Assembly: GCF_025290835.2 (NCBI RefSeq)
Contig: NZ_JAOCQD020000002.1
Location: 558,001 to 622,000 of the forward strand
Length of the DNA: 64,000 nucleotides
Reading direction: 5' to 3'
Source: Aquabacterium sp. OR-4
GTDB taxonomy: Bacteria > Pseudomonadota > Gammaproteobacteria > Burkholderiales > Burkholderiaceae_C
Under the pieces are notes generated by a model. It was not told the DNA's origin. It saw nothing but the letters and a program-made list of their open reading frames with translations, and searched no databases. Position 1 is the stretch's first letter; each line of letters opens with the position of its first letter. Below, piece by piece: positions 37,399 through 47,070 of this stretch. The position numbers and the translations under genes were made by a program.

Positions 37399-38676
37399 TC
37401 ACCGCGCTGCAGCAGACTCCCAGCGCGCGGCAAGCCGCGTGATCCACTCGCGCCGCTCGGCGTCATAGCTGTGCCGGTTGTAGACCCCGGCCACGCCGGG
37501 CGGAATGTGGCCCAGCACCGCCTCAGCCACCGCATCAGGGCAGCCCATCGCGGCCAGGTGCGTGCGCACCGTGCGCCGCAGATCGTGCGGCGCCCAGTCC
37601 ACCACCGGCCAGCGCGCGCGCACCTGCTGCTTGCGGATCGTGCAACGCGGCATGTGCCAGTAGACGCCCACACCCACCACCTTCTGATCGACGTGCGCCG
37701 CCTCTCCCGACACCGACGGGAACAGGTGGCCGGTGTGCACATCCATGCGCGTGCGCACCACCTCCATCGCACGGCCCACCAACGGCACCCGCAGATCGGT
37801 GACGAGCTCGTGGCGCCGCATCTTCTGTTTCGCCTTCGGCAGCGTCCACCACCAGCCATCCGCCTCCTCGGCGACCTCGCCGGCCTCGATCTGCACCAGC
37901 TCGCCACCGCGGCAGCCGGTCCACAGGTAGAGCGTCAGCAGATCCGCCACCAGGCGCGAGGTGTGCGGCAGGAAGCGGACCACTGTCCCCACCTCCTCCA
38001 GCGACAGTGCGCGCTTGACCACGCCCTGGTGCTGGCCGCCGACGATCTTGCCCGCGCTGGGCAGCTTGCCGCGCAAGATCAGCCGCCACCAGTTCGGCAC
38101 GTCCTCGCTCAGCCGACCGCTGTCGTGCGCCCAGTCCCAGGCGGCACCCAGTTCGCGGCGCAGGCTCCGGGCCTGCACCGGCGCGGCCCTCTGCGCGTCG
38201 ATCAGGTCATAAGCCACCGAGCGCGTCACCTCGGTCGGCAGCCTGTCGGCGATGCTGGCCGCGCCCTTGTCCAGCGTGCGCTTGAGCTCGGCCATGCCCT
38301 TGGGCGCGCGCTGCTGGGCGGCGTGGAACTCAGCCAGCAGCCGGCCGACCGTGTAGCGGCCGTGGCGGGCCTCGTCGCGCTCAGCGGCTACCTGGGCCTG
38401 CTGCTCATGCCGAGCCTGGCGCCGCTCCTGCGCCGGATCATGGCCCGCATCGCGCAGCGCCCGCAGGCGCTCCCACTCACCGCCGGCCGCCGCCGCCGAC
38501 ACCGCCGGCCAGGCGCCGATCTTCAGCTGCCGCATCCTGCCGTCCGTCGGGCTCTTGAACCGGTACGTCCAGGCCCAGCCCGCAGCCGATCGCACCAGGC
38601 GCAGCCCGGGCGCATCTGCCACCGTCATATGATCGCCAGCTTTGAGCAGCCGCGCCGCACGTGGATCGAATTGCAC
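37399..38676 (-). CDS. int: Prophage integrase, P4-type tyrosine recombinase
   Basis: 425 residues from GTG 38676 (ATG 38628 is an alternative). The N-terminus (residues ~10-100) is an arm-binding domain of the DUF4102 type ([26 protein letters not shown]). Catalytic residues: Arg256 (GCRGGEL), His364/Arg367 (HDLRR), His390 (LGH), and Tyr399 or Tyr404. It is the last gene before attR and reads leftward, away from mutS. It should carry out insertion into and excision from mutS. Confidence 0.9.
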   Translation of the reverse strand: MQFDPRAARLLKAGDHMTVADAPGLRLVRSAAGWAWTYRFKSPTDGRMRQLKIGAWPAVSAAAAGGEWERLRALRDAGHDPAQERRQARHEQQAQVAAERDEARHGRYTVGRLLAEFHAAQQRAPKGMAELKRTLDKGAASIADRLPTEVTRSVAYDLIDAQRAAPVQARSLRRELGAAWDWAHDSGRLSEDVPNWWRLILRGKLPSAGKIVGGQHQGVVKRALSLEEVGTVVRFLPHTSRLVADLLTLYLWTGCRGGELVQIEAGEVAEEADGWWWTLPKAKQKMRRHELVTDLRVPLVGRAMEVVRTRMDVHTGHLFPSVSGEAAHVDQKVVGVGVYWHMPRCTIRKQQVRARWPVVDWAPHDLRRTVRTHLAAMGCPDAVAEAVLGHIPPGVAGVYNRHSYDAERREWITRLAARWESAAAR

Positions 38677-38686
38677 CCCACCCCCA

Positions 38687-38717
38687 AAAACCTACGCCGG
38701 CCGGCAGCGTAGGTTTT
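38687..38717. other. Arm-type integrase sites, right end
   Basis: AAAACCTACGCC at 38687-38698 and its inverted copy GCGTAGGTTTT at 38707-38717 make a near-palindrome just upstream of the int start. The direct copy recurs at 1230-1241. Further partial copies are seen at 38738 and 38750. They may double as int autoregulation sites because they lie in its promoter region. Confidence 0.6.
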
Positions 38718-38849
38718 GCGCCAGCCGACCCGAAAAGTTACGCCGAAAGTGTAGGCGAAGACGGGCAGGGGCTAGGCGAGGAAAGGGACTCGCAGAGCGC
38801 CCTACGAGGGAAACAGGCCAAATCGTGCCAGGCCTCGGGGGAACATACT

Positions 38850-38864
38850 CCCATGATGCAGCAG
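38850..38864. other. attR core of the prophage
   Basis: Exact copy of the attL 15-mer CCCATGATGCAGCAG. It supplies the two in-frame ATG codons (38853 and 38856) of the right-hand mutS part, and the six phage bases before it also encode His-Thr. Confidence 0.9.
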
Positions 38865-41414
38865 TACCTGCGCATCAAGGCCGAGTTTCCCGACACGCTC
38901 GTCTTCTACCGGATGGGCGATTTCTACGAGCTGTTCTTCGACGACGCGCGCAAGGCCAACCGCCTGCTCGACATCACCATCACCACCCGCGGCCAGAGCG
39001 CCGGCGAGCCGGTGGTGATGGCCGGCGTGCCGGTGCACTCGGTCGAGAACTACCTGGCGCGCCTGATCAAGCTGGGCGAGGCCGTGGCCATTGCCGAGCA
39101 GGTGGGCGATGTGGCCACCGCCAAGGGCCCGGTCGAGCGCAAGGTGGTGCGCGTGGTGACGCCCGGCACCGTGACCGACAGCGAGCTGCTGGCCGACCGG
39201 GTGGACACCTTGCTGCTGGCCATCACCAGGCAGCGCGCCACCTGGGGCCTGGCCTGGCTGGGCCTGGCCAGCGGCCACCTGGGCTCAACAGAGTGCGGCG
39301 AGCGTGAACTGGCCGGCTGGCTGGCACGGCTCGACCCCGCCGAGCTGCTGCTGCCGCAGGAGCTGGCGGCCAACCCCGGCACGCTGCCGGCCGCCATCAC
39401 CCAGCACCGCGCCGCGCGCACCGTGCGGCCCGACTGGCAGTTCGACACCGCGCTGGGCCTGCGCAAGCTCACCGCGCTGCTCAAGGTGGCCTCGTTGCAG
39501 GGCTTCAATGCCCAGGATCTGCCGGTGGCCCAGGCCGCCGGCGCCGCGCTGCTGGCCTATGCCGAGCACACGCAGGGCCAGGCACTGGCCCATGTGACCG
39601 CGCTGACCGTGGAGCGCGCCACCGAGCTGCTGGATCTGCCGCCCGCCACCCACCGCAACCTCGAACTCACCCAGACCCTGCGCGGCGAAGAGGCGCCCAC
39701 GCTGCTGTCGCTGCTGGACAGCTGCCGCACCGGCATGGGCAGCCGCGCGCTGCGCCACTGGCTCACCCATCCGTTGCGCGAGCGCCAGACGGCCACCGCG
39801 CGGCACGAGGCGATTGCGGTGCTGATCGCCGCCGGCGAGGCCCGCGACGGCCCGCTGCGCCAGGCGCTGCGCCAGATCAGCGATGTGGAGCGCATCACCG
39901 CCCGGCTGGCGCTGCGCCAGGTGCGCCCGCGCGAGCTGTCGGGCCTGCGCGCCACGCTGCTGGCGCTGCCGGCGCTGCGCGATCTGGCCCCGCGCGGGGC
40001 GCCGCTGCTCGACAGCGTGCACGCCGGCCTGGCGCCTGAAGCCGCGCTGGCCGCGCTGCTGGCCACATCGATTGCCGAAGAACCGGCGGTGCTGCTGCGC
40101 GATGGTGGCGTGATCGCCACCGGCTTCGATGCCGAGCTCGACGAGCTGCGCGCCATCGGCCAGAACTGCGACGCCTTCCTGATCGACCTCGAGCAGCGCG
40201 AGCGCGCGCGCACCGGCATCACCAACCTGCGCGTGCAGTTCAACCGCGTGCACGGCTTCTACATCGAGGTCACCAGCAGCGGGCTCGACAAGGTGCCGGC
40301 CGATTACCAGCGCCGCCAGACGATGAAAAACGCCGAGCGTTTCATCACGCCCGAGCTGAAGGCCTTTGAAGACAAGGCGCTGAGCGCGCAAGACCGCGCG
40401 CTGGCCCGTGAGAAGTGGCTGTTCGAGCAGCTGCTGGACGGCCTGCAGGCCTACCTGCCGGTGCTGGGCACGCTGGCCCGCGCGCTGGCCACGCTGGATG
40501 CGCTGGCCGCGCTGGCCGAGCGCGCGGCCACGCTCGATTGGTGCCGCCCGCAGTTCGTGCCGCAGCCGTGCATCGAGATCACGCGGGGCCGCCACCCGGT
40601 GGTGCAGGCGCGCCTGGCCGAGACCGGCGGGCCCGACTTCATCGCCAACGACTGCCGCATGGACGCGCGCACCCGCATGCTGGTGATCACCGGCCCCAAC
40701 ATGGGCGGCAAGAGCACCTTCATGCGCCAGGTGGCGCTGATCGCGCTGCTGGCGGCGATGGGCAGCTACGTGCCAGCGCAGGCCTGCCGGCTGGGCCCGG
40801 TGGACGCCATCCACACCCGCATCGGCGCCGCCGACGACCTGGCCAACGCGCAATCCACCTTCATGCTGGAGATGACCGAGGCCGCCGCCATCCTGCATGC
40901 CGCCACCGAGCACAGCCTGGTGCTGATGGACGAGATCGGCCGCGGCACCAGCACCTTTGACGGCCTGGCGCTGGCCGGCGCCATCGCCAGCCACCTGCAC
41001 GACCGCAACCGCGCCTTCACGCTGTTTGCCACGCACTACTTCGAGCTGACCGAGTTTCCGGCCAGGCACACGCAGGCCCAGAACATGCATGTCTCGGCGG
41101 TGGAAAGCGGGCACGACATCGTGTTTCTGCATGCCATCGAGCCCGGCCCGGCCAGCCGCAGCTACGGCGTGCAGGTGGCGCGCCTGGCCGGCATGCCGGC
41201 CACGCTGCTGCGCCAGGCACGCCATGCGCTCGAGCTGCTGGAAGCCCAGGCCCGTGCCGGCGATGCGCAGGTCGACCTGTTTGCCGCGCCGCCCGAGGCG
41301 GCGGCCCCCGAACCCAGCCGCGTGGAGGCCGCCCTGGCCGCCATCGATCCCGACAGCCTGACCCCGCGCGAAGCGCTGGACGCGCTGTACCGTCTCAAGC
41401 ACCTGCAGCCCTGA
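38853..41414 (+). CDS. mutS: DNA mismatch repair protein MutS, 5' end replaced by prophage
   Basis: About 853 residues from ATG 38853. MutS recognises mismatches and starts repair: mismatch-binding GDFYELF (F-x-E) at residues 22-28, core and clamp, then the ATPase with [10 protein letters not shown] at ~614-623, [25 protein letters not shown] and FATHYFELT. Native codons 1-20 are lost to the left of the prophage. The frame continues upstream through phage DNA to a GTG at 38661, but the only ATGs are in attR. A weak GGGGGA lies 11 bases before ATG 38853. Whether a phage promoter drives it is open; if not, the lysogen is a mutator. Confidence 0.92.
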   Translation: MMQQYLRIKAEFPDTLVFYRMGDFYELFFDDARKANRLLDITITTRGQSAGEPVVMAGVPVHSVENYLARLIKLGEAVAIAEQVGDVATAKGPVERKVVRVVTPGTVTDSELLADRVDTLLLAITRQRATWGLAWLGLASGHLGSTECGERELAGWLARLDPAELLLPQELAANPGTLPAAITQHRAARTVRPDWQFDTALGLRKLTALLKVASLQGFNAQDLPVAQAAGAALLAYAEHTQGQALAHVTALTVERATELLDLPPATHRNLELTQTLRGEEAPTLLSLLDSCRTGMGSRALRHWLTHPLRERQTATARHEAIAVLIAAGEARDGPLRQALRQISDVERITARLALRQVRPRELSGLRATLLALPALRDLAPRGAPLLDSVHAGLAPEAALAALLATSIAEEPAVLLRDGGVIATGFDAELDELRAIGQNCDAFLIDLEQRERARTGITNLRVQFNRVHGFYIEVTSSGLDKVPADYQRRQTMKNAERFITPELKAFEDKALSAQDRALAREKWLFEQLLDGLQAYLPVLGTLARALATLDALAALAERAATLDWCRPQFVPQPCIEITRGRHPVVQARLAETGGPDFIANDCRMDARTRMLVITGPNMGGKSTFMRQVALIALLAAMGSYVPAQACRLGPVDAIHTRIGAADDLANAQSTFMLEMTEAAAILHAATEHSLVLMDEIGRGTSTFDGLALAGAIASHLHDRNRAFTLFATHYFELTEFPARHTQAQNMHVSAVESGHDIVFLHAIEPGPASRSYGVQVARLAGMPATLLRQARHALELLEAQARAGDAQVDLFAAPPEAAAPEPSRVEAALAAIDPDSLTPREALDALYRLKHLQP

Positions 41415-41441
41415 GCCTGCATTCACCCGGACTGACCCGCC

Positions 41442-42314
41442 ATGACCTACTGCATCGGCATCCGCCTGAACGCCGGCCTGGTGTTCCTCAGCGACAGCCG
41501 CACCAACGCCGGCATCGACCAGATCAGCACCTTCCGCAAGATGATGGTCTATGAAAGCGCGCCGCGCCCGGCACAAGACCCGGCCGCGCCCGAGCCGCTC
41601 GCCAGCCACGACCGCTTCATGGTGCTGCTGTCGGCCGGCAACCTGTCGATCAGCCAGAGCGTGCGCGAGATCCTGCAGCTCGAGAAGCTCGACCGCGGCC
41701 CCGACCTGCCGCCGCTGACCATCTGGAACGCCGAAAGCATGTTCGACGCCGTGCGCGTGCTGGGCGCCGCGGTGCGCCGGGTGTACGAGCAGGATGCGAC
41801 CTCGCTGCGCAATGCCGGCATCGACTTCAACGCCAGCTTCATCTTCGGCGGCCAGATCAAGGGCGAGGCCATGCGCCTGTTCCTGGTGTATTCGGCCGGC
41901 AACTTCATCGAGGCCACGCGCGAGACCTGTTACTTCCAGGTGGGCGAAAGCAAGTACGGCAAGCCCATCCTCGACCGCATCCTCACGCCCGACACGCCGC
42001 TCGACGAAGCCGCCAAGTGCGCCCTGGTGTCGATGGACTCCACGCTCAAGTCGAACCTGGGCGTGGGCCTGCCGCTGGACCTGCTGGTGTACGAGCAAGG
42101 CAGCTTCCGCAGCGCCCAGCATGTGTGCATCGACGAACACAACGCCTACTTCCGCATGATCCGCAACACCTGGGGCCAGCGCCTGCACGAGGTGTTCGAG
42201 GCCATCGACGACCCGCGCTGGGACGGCGGCGACACCGCCCATCCGCTGATGGGCGGCAGTGCCCGCTACGAGCCGATGCGCAAGATCACCCAGCCAGGCG
42301 ACCGGATCGTGTAA
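41442..42314 (+). CDS. Anbu-type proteasome-like peptidase
   Basis: A 290-residue protein starting MTYCIGIRLNAGLVFLSDSRTNAGID. This N-terminus with Thr2 as presumed nucleophile matches Anbu (ancestral beta subunit; proteasome/HslV-like) proteins of Betaproteobacteria. Other family regions: FIFGGQIKGEAMRLFLVYSAGNFIEA and SMDSTLKSNLGVGLPLDLLVYE. It forms an open ring in known cases; substrates are unclear. It lies 27 bp after mutS, probably an independent gene. Often Anbu stands with transglutaminase-like, alpha-E and ATP-grasp genes; these are not here. Confidence 0.85.
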   Translation: MTYCIGIRLNAGLVFLSDSRTNAGIDQISTFRKMMVYESAPRPAQDPAAPEPLASHDRFMVLLSAGNLSISQSVREILQLEKLDRGPDLPPLTIWNAESMFDAVRVLGAAVRRVYEQDATSLRNAGIDFNASFIFGGQIKGEAMRLFLVYSAGNFIEATRETCYFQVGESKYGKPILDRILTPDTPLDEAAKCALVSMDSTLKSNLGVGLPLDLLVYEQGSFRSAQHVCIDEHNAYFRMIRNTWGQRLHEVFEAIDDPRWDGGDTAHPLMGGSARYEPMRKITQPGDRIV

Positions 42315-42445
42315 GGCGTCGCAGTTTTCGGGTTTGCCCCCATCATGCTGCAGCGCTCCGGTGTCGAAGGAACACCAGCGCCCGGGCCTGAAGCTGGTTG
42401 AAGTGGGTCGGCGCACATTGCACCCAATGCCCGCCAAGGACCGCC

Positions 42446-43273
42446 ATGGACCGACAAGACCCCTATCTGCAGCAAGCTGCCGCGATGCCGGCAATGCCCG
42501 AGGTGGCGCGCAAGCTGCTCAACTCGTTCGACCGCGACGATCTGGCCATCGGTGAGCTCACCCGCCTGATCGGCCAGGACCAGACCCTCTCGGCCAAGGT
42601 GCTGCGCCTGGCCAACTCGGCCCGCTACGCGCCCACGCGCACCATCGCCGCCCTGCCCGACGCGGCCGCCTGCCTGGGCCTGCGCACGCTGCGCGACCTG
42701 ACGCTGTCGGCCTCGATGACCGGCGCCTTCCCGGCCCTGCCGGGCTTTGACCGCCTGGCCTTCTGGCGCGACAACCTGGCCAATGCCGCCTATGCCCAGG
42801 GCCTGGCCCATGCCCTGTCGGTGGATGCCGATGTGGCCTACCTCGGCGGCCTGATGCTGCGCACCGGCCAGGTGCTGATGGCCATGGTGAGCCCCGGGCC
42901 GATGGCCGAGGTGGCCCGCCACACCGTCGAGCTGGACAGCCGCATCGGCTTCGAGCAGTCGATCATCGGCCGCGCGCATCCGGCCGTCACGGCGGCCCTG
43001 GCGCGGCACTGGAAGTTTCCCGAATCACTGGCCCTGGCCTTCGACGCCGCCGCCGATCCGCTGGCCGCACGCCCCTTCTGCCGCATGGGCGCGGTGCTGC
43101 GCCTGGCCTGCGTGGTGACCGAGTCGCGCGACCGCGGCCTCAGCGCCAGCGAAGGCCTGCAAACCGCCCAGCCCGCGCTGGTGGAACACCTGCAGCTCGA
43201 TCTGGCGTGGGTCGAGACCCACCTGCCCAGCCACGCGCTGGCCACCGCCGGCGCCGACATGATGATGGGCTGA
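42446..43273 (+). CDS. HDOD domain protein
   Basis: A 275-residue protein from ATG 42446 (AAGGA upstream). HDOD features: LPQ-like start MPAMPEVARKLLNSF, IGQDQTLSAKVLRLANSA, and LRTLRDLTLS, then a helical part with SIIGRAHPAVTAALARHWKFP. HDOD proteins take part in signalling of stress, motility or type IV pili; there is no second (GGDEF or EAL) domain here. It probably stands alone, convergent with the PEP-CTERM gene. Confidence 0.8.
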   Translation: MDRQDPYLQQAAAMPAMPEVARKLLNSFDRDDLAIGELTRLIGQDQTLSAKVLRLANSARYAPTRTIAALPDAAACLGLRTLRDLTLSASMTGAFPALPGFDRLAFWRDNLANAAYAQGLAHALSVDADVAYLGGLMLRTGQVLMAMVSPGPMAEVARHTVELDSRIGFEQSIIGRAHPAVTAALARHWKFPESLALAFDAAADPLAARPFCRMGAVLRLACVVTESRDRGLSASEGLQTAQPALVEHLQLDLAWVETHLPSHALATAGADMMMG

Positions 43274-43299
43274 AGCCCGGCGCCTGCCCGGCCGCGCGC

Positions 43300-44172
43300 T
43301 CAGCGCCTGGCCTGCCGTGCGCGCAGCGCCAGCAGCAGGCCGCCGGCCAGCAGCAGCGCCCAGGTGCCCGGCTCGGGCACGGCCGCGGCGCTGAAGTCGT
43401 AGCCACTTTCGCCCAGCGTGCTGAGGCCGGCCACCGAGGGCGCCAAGGTGTAGCCCGCCGAGTGGTAGAAGTCGACCTCGGCGCTGCGTGCCACCAGCGC
43501 ACCGGCGGCCACGTAGGTGCCCGCGTAGAGCATGCCCAGGATGGCCAGCCTGTGGCCCACCGCGGTTTGCACCGTGAGCGAAAACACGCCGGTGTCCTGC
43601 CGGCGCGCATCCCAGCTGAAATTGGCCGCGGCGCCGGTGCTCAGGTCGCGCAGGCCGGCCTCGGCCAGGGCATCGGCGCTGTAGCGTCCACCGCTCTCGA
43701 AGTTCGGGCGGGTCACCGTGCCCGACAAGCGCAGGTCGAGCCGGTAGCTCACCGGCGTGCCGTCGGCCAGGCCGGCGCCCTGCACCAGCACTTCGTCGTA
43801 GAAGCGGCCCTGCACCGTGGCATCGGCATAGCCGTCGTGCACCGTGGTGCCACCGATGCAGCAATAGGCGTAATCGGACGTGGCATAGGCCTTCAGCAGG
43901 CCGATGCGGCCCAGGAACCTGGCCGTGGCGCTGCCGTGGTCGTTGCTGGCGTGGGTGTCGAGCGCTTGCAGCTGGCCGGCGCCGGGCTTGTTCAGCAGGT
44001 TCACGTCCAAATCATCGGTGCCGCCCAGGCCAGGCACCGGCGCGGTGGTGGTGGCATGGGCACGCGCCATGCCATACAGCTGGTAGGTGGCCTGCGCCGG
44101 CAGCGGCAGGCCGGCGGCCAGGCCGCAGGTCAGTGACAGGGCCAGGTGCGCGCTCAGGCGTTGAAGCGTCAT
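43300..44172 (-). CDS. PEP-CTERM sorting domain protein
   Basis: A 290-residue secreted protein from ATG 44172: signal peptide (LALSLTCGLAAGLPLPAQA), a Gly/Thr/Asp-rich beta domain, and a C-terminal VPEPGTWALLLAGGLLLALRAR, the PEP-CTERM motif, membrane anchor and Arg cluster processed by an exosortase. Such proteins are exported with exopolysaccharide in Burkholderiales. The function of this beta domain is unknown; two neighbouring Cys (YCCIG) are notable. Confidence 0.88.
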   Translation of the reverse strand: MTLQRLSAHLALSLTCGLAAGLPLPAQATYQLYGMARAHATTTAPVPGLGGTDDLDVNLLNKPGAGQLQALDTHASNDHGSATARFLGRIGLLKAYATSDYAYCCIGGTTVHDGYADATVQGRFYDEVLVQGAGLADGTPVSYRLDLRLSGTVTRPNFESGGRYSADALAEAGLRDLSTGAAANFSWDARRQDTGVFSLTVQTAVGHRLAILGMLYAGTYVAAGALVARSAEVDFYHSAGYTLAPSVAGLSTLGESGYDFSAAAVPEPGTWALLLAGGLLLALRARQARR

Positions 44173-44450
44173 GACGGGGTCTCCGTGGTCGAAAGAATCT
44201 GGACACCGCTGCGGCGGCCGATACGGCGCCGCAGCGGCCCGGCCAGGCCGGTCGGTGGCCCGGGTCGCCGCAGCGCCGGGTTGTTGATCGCCATGCACAA
44301 GGCGCCATCCGGTGCGAAGCGCGCATGCTGACGCGCCGGCCGGCGCACGCCCATCCCACATCTGCCAGCCAATGCAGCGCCGCGGCCGGCCGGGCGCCTG
44401 GACGCCGCACTCCAAAGTGCCGCGGCGGCCTGCCGCGACAATGGGCGGCC

Positions 44451-45296
44451 ATGTCCCTGCCCCCGCCCGTGCCGCTGTCCAACGCCCCCCACGACACCCC
44501 CACCCTGGTGTTTGCCCATGCCAACGGCTTTCCGGCCTGCAGCTACCGCCAGCTGTTCGAGGCCTGGCGCGCTGCCGGCTGGCGCGTGGTGGCACCGCCG
44601 CTGCTGGGCCACGACCCGGCCTACCCGGTGGCCAGCAACTGGGGCCGGCTGCGCGACCAGCTGGCCGATTTCATGCTGCACGAGGCGCCGGCCGGCGCCT
44701 GGCTGGTGGGCCACTCGCTGGGCGGGCTGCTGAGCCTGATGGTGGCCTGCAAGTACCCCGATCGGGTGCGTGGCCTGGTGCTGCTGGATTCGCCGGTGGT
44801 CACCGGCTGGCGCGCGCACAGCGTGCAGGTGCTCAAGGCCAGCCGGCTGATGCCGCGGGTGTCGCCCGGCAAGGTCTCGCAGTCGCGCCGCATCGCCTGG
44901 GCCAGCCGCGAGGCGGCGTTTGCGCACTACGCGGCCAAGCGCAAGTTCGCGCGCTGGGCGCCGGGCGTGCTGGCCGACTACCTGAGCGAGGGCCTGGTGG
45001 ACGCTGCCGATGGCGGCGTCACCCTGGCCTTCACGCGCGAGATCGAAACGCGCATCTACAACACCTTGCCGCACCACCTGGGCACCCTGCTGCGCCGCCA
45101 CCCGCTGCGCTGCCCGCTGGGCTTCGTGGCCGGCACGCGCTCGCGCGAGGTGCGCCAGGGCGGGCTGGACACCGCCCGCCGCCTGGCCGGCGAGCGCCTG
45201 GCCTGGATCGAGGGCACGCACCTGTACCCGATGGAGCGGCCCGACGAGACGGCTGCGCAGGTGCTGGCGCTGCTGGCGGGCATGGTCGCGGTCTGA
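44451..45296 (+). CDS. Alpha/beta hydrolase
   Basis: A 281-residue protein from ATG 44451. LVFAHANGFPACSY (oxyanion region), LVGHSLGGLLSLM with nucleophile Ser, and the later GTHLYPME with the likely catalytic His. The substrate cannot be told from sequence; the HANGFPA motif is common in esterases/lipase-like proteins of Betaproteobacteria. It is divergent from the PEP-CTERM gene. Confidence 0.82.
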   Translation: MSLPPPVPLSNAPHDTPTLVFAHANGFPACSYRQLFEAWRAAGWRVVAPPLLGHDPAYPVASNWGRLRDQLADFMLHEAPAGAWLVGHSLGGLLSLMVACKYPDRVRGLVLLDSPVVTGWRAHSVQVLKASRLMPRVSPGKVSQSRRIAWASREAAFAHYAAKRKFARWAPGVLADYLSEGLVDAADGGVTLAFTREIETRIYNTLPHHLGTLLRRHPLRCPLGFVAGTRSREVRQGGLDTARRLAGERLAWIEGTHLYPMERPDETAAQVLALLAGMVAV

Positions 45297-45433
45297 TCCA
45301 GGTCAAGCGCCCGGCACAAAGCGGCGCCGGCCCCTGAGCGCAGCGGCCCGCGCCGGCGCCGGCCTGTGGGAACTACGCACGCCAAGGGCCTCTTCGGCCG
45401 CGCATCATGCGCGCCCGTAGTGGAAAACCCTAT

Positions 45434-46792
45434 ATGACCGCCGTCCCCCTGCCCACCCCTGCCGCCGCGGCCCCGCGCACGCCCTTCTACCGCTCGCTGT
45501 ATGCCCAGGTGCTGGCGGCCATTGCCGCCGGCGTGCTGCTGGGCCACTTCTGGCCCGACACCGGCGCCGCGATGAAGCCGCTGGGCGACGGCTTCATCAA
45601 GCTGATCAAGATGATCATCGCGCCGATCATCTTCTGCACCGTGGTGGTGGGCATCGCCGGCATGGAAGACATGAAGAAGGTGGGCAAGACCGGCGGTCTG
45701 GCGCTGCTGTACTTCGAGATCGTCAGCACGCTGGCACTGGTGATCGGCCTGCTGATCGTCAACCTGGTGCAGCCGGGCGCCGGCATGCACATCGACGCCG
45801 CCACGCTCGACACCAAGGCCATCGCCGCCTACACCGCGCCGGGCAAGATGACCGGCACCACCGAGTTTTTGCTCAACGTCATTCCCAGCAGCGTGGTCGA
45901 TGCCTTCGCCAAGGGCGACATCCTGCAGGTGCTGCTGTTCTCGGTGCTGTTCGGCTTTGCGCTGCATGCCTTTGGCGGCCGCGGCACGCTGGTCTTCGAC
46001 CTGATCGAGAAGACCTCGCATGTGCTGTTTCGCATCGTCGGCTTCATCATGAAGGTGGCGCCGATCGGTGCCTTTGGCGCGATGGCCTTCACCATCGGCA
46101 AGTACGGCGTGGGCTCGCTGGCCCAACTGGGCCAGCTGATGGCCACCTTCTACGCCACCTGCCTGGTGTTCGTGTTCGGCGTGCTGGGCCTGATCGCCCG
46201 CGCGCACGGCTTTTCGATCTGGCGCTTCATCAAGTACATCAAGGAAGAGCTGTTGATCGTGCTGGGCACCAGCAGCAGCGAAAGCGTGCTGCCGCGCATG
46301 ATGGCCAAGCTGGAGAACCTGGGCGCGGGCAAGAGCACCGTGGGCCTGGTGGTGCCCACCGGCTACAGCTTCAACCTCGACGGCACCAGCATCTACCTGA
46401 CCATGGCCGCGGTGTTCATCGCCCAGGCCACCGACACGCCGATGACGCTGACCCAGCAGCTCACGCTGCTGGCCGTGCTGCTGCTCACCAGCAAGGGCGC
46501 GGCCGGCGTCACCGGCTCGGGCTTCATCGTGCTGGCGGCCACGCTCAGCGCGGTGGGCAATGTGCCGGTGGCCGGCCTGGCGCTGATCCTGGGCATCGAC
46601 CGCTTCATGAGCGAGGCCCGCGCGCTGACCAATCTGGTGGGCAACGGCGTGGCCACGCTGGTGGTGGCCAAGTGGTGCGGCGAGCTGGACAGCGACCGCC
46701 TGGATCACCAGCTGAGCCACGAGACCGCGCTGGACGGCGAGGCGCCCGAAGCGGTGCTGGACGCCGCCGACGCGCACATGCCCACGCGCTGA
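45434..46792 (+). CDS. dctA: C4-dicarboxylate transporter DctA
   Basis: A 452-residue membrane protein from ATG 45434. [21 protein letters not shown] start, [32 protein letters not shown] (serine-rich hairpin), [12 protein letters not shown] and [13 protein letters not shown] are the signatures of glutamate/dicarboxylate symporters of the DctA group. It imports succinate, fumarate and malate with protons. In this locus it could complement the 2-oxoglutarate yield of the arabinose pathway, but it may be unrelated. Confidence 0.92.
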   Translation: MTAVPLPTPAAAAPRTPFYRSLYAQVLAAIAAGVLLGHFWPDTGAAMKPLGDGFIKLIKMIIAPIIFCTVVVGIAGMEDMKKVGKTGGLALLYFEIVSTLALVIGLLIVNLVQPGAGMHIDAATLDTKAIAAYTAPGKMTGTTEFLLNVIPSSVVDAFAKGDILQVLLFSVLFGFALHAFGGRGTLVFDLIEKTSHVLFRIVGFIMKVAPIGAFGAMAFTIGKYGVGSLAQLGQLMATFYATCLVFVFGVLGLIARAHGFSIWRFIKYIKEELLIVLGTSSSESVLPRMMAKLENLGAGKSTVGLVVPTGYSFNLDGTSIYLTMAAVFIAQATDTPMTLTQQLTLLAVLLLTSKGAAGVTGSGFIVLAATLSAVGNVPVAGLALILGIDRFMSEARALTNLVGNGVATLVVAKWCGELDSDRLDHQLSHETALDGEAPEAVLDAADAHMPTR

Positions 46793-46848
46793 TCCCGCGC
46801 CGGCACGCCGGCTTGCCGATCCAGCCGGCCGGCGCGCCGGCTGCCCCG

Positions 46849-47070
46849 CTACCCGAGCGTGCCGGCCAATGCCTGCGCCAGCGCGCGGCGGCGGTTGCGC
46901 CAGGCGGTGCCGGCCTGCTGCGCGCAGATGCGCTCCACCGCCTGCTCGGCCCCCACGGCGCGCAGCTTGTCGAGGGAATCCAGGCCCACCTGCTCGAGCC
47001 GCTCGAGCACGCGCGGGCCCAGGCCGCGCGCCACCATCAGGCGCTGGCGTTCGATCGGCGCGAAAGCCAT
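46849..47070 (-). CDS. Small helix-hairpin-helix protein (TfoX C-terminal-like)
   Basis: A 73-residue protein whose start overlaps the galM stop (TGATG). RGLGPRVLERLEQVGLDSLDKLRAVGAEQAVERIC resembles the TfoX C-terminal domain or other HhH units (x-GLG-x-LE-x-GI). It is the last gene of the leftward operon. In this family it is usually fused or stands alone; a DNA-binding or protein-interaction role is likely. Confidence 0.65.
   Translation of the reverse strand: MAFAPIERQRLMVARGLGPRVLERLEQVGLDSLDKLRAVGAEQAVERICAQQAGTAWRNRRRALAQALAGTLG

Larger units (their letters stand above)
1171..38864. mobile_element. Complete siphovirus-type prophage (~37.7 kb) integrated in mutS
   Basis: Bounded by a 15-bp direct repeat (CCCATGATGCAGCAG) at 1171-1185 and 38850-38864. 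It contains, right to left, a P4-type tyrosine integrase, an integron, a rightward operon of small genes, a CI/Cro-like immunity region, a CII-like regulator, DnaB helicase, a Q-like regulator, HNH/terminase, HK97-type head genes, lambda-like tail genes and small membrane proteins at the left end. All core head, tail, packaging and integration functions appear intact, with many ATGA overlaps between late genes, so it may be able to excise and form particles. No tRNA gene is involved in the attachment site. Confidence 0.93.

Noticed and set aside
38661..38852. N-terminal extension of MutS from GTG 38661
   Set aside because: The frame is open, but it overlaps the int start and the arm sites, has no ribosome site, and is unlike any MutS N-terminus; open frame is probably chance in GC-rich DNA.
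1171..38864. tRNA gene at the prophage attachment site
   Set aside because: No tRNA cloverleaf at either end; the att repeat is coding sequence of mutS.
39285..42494. 1069-codon antisense ORF across mutS and the Anbu gene
   Set aside because: Low-complexity His/Arg/Gln/Ala composition typical of a shadow frame in GC-rich DNA; mutS and Anbu on the plus strand are certain.
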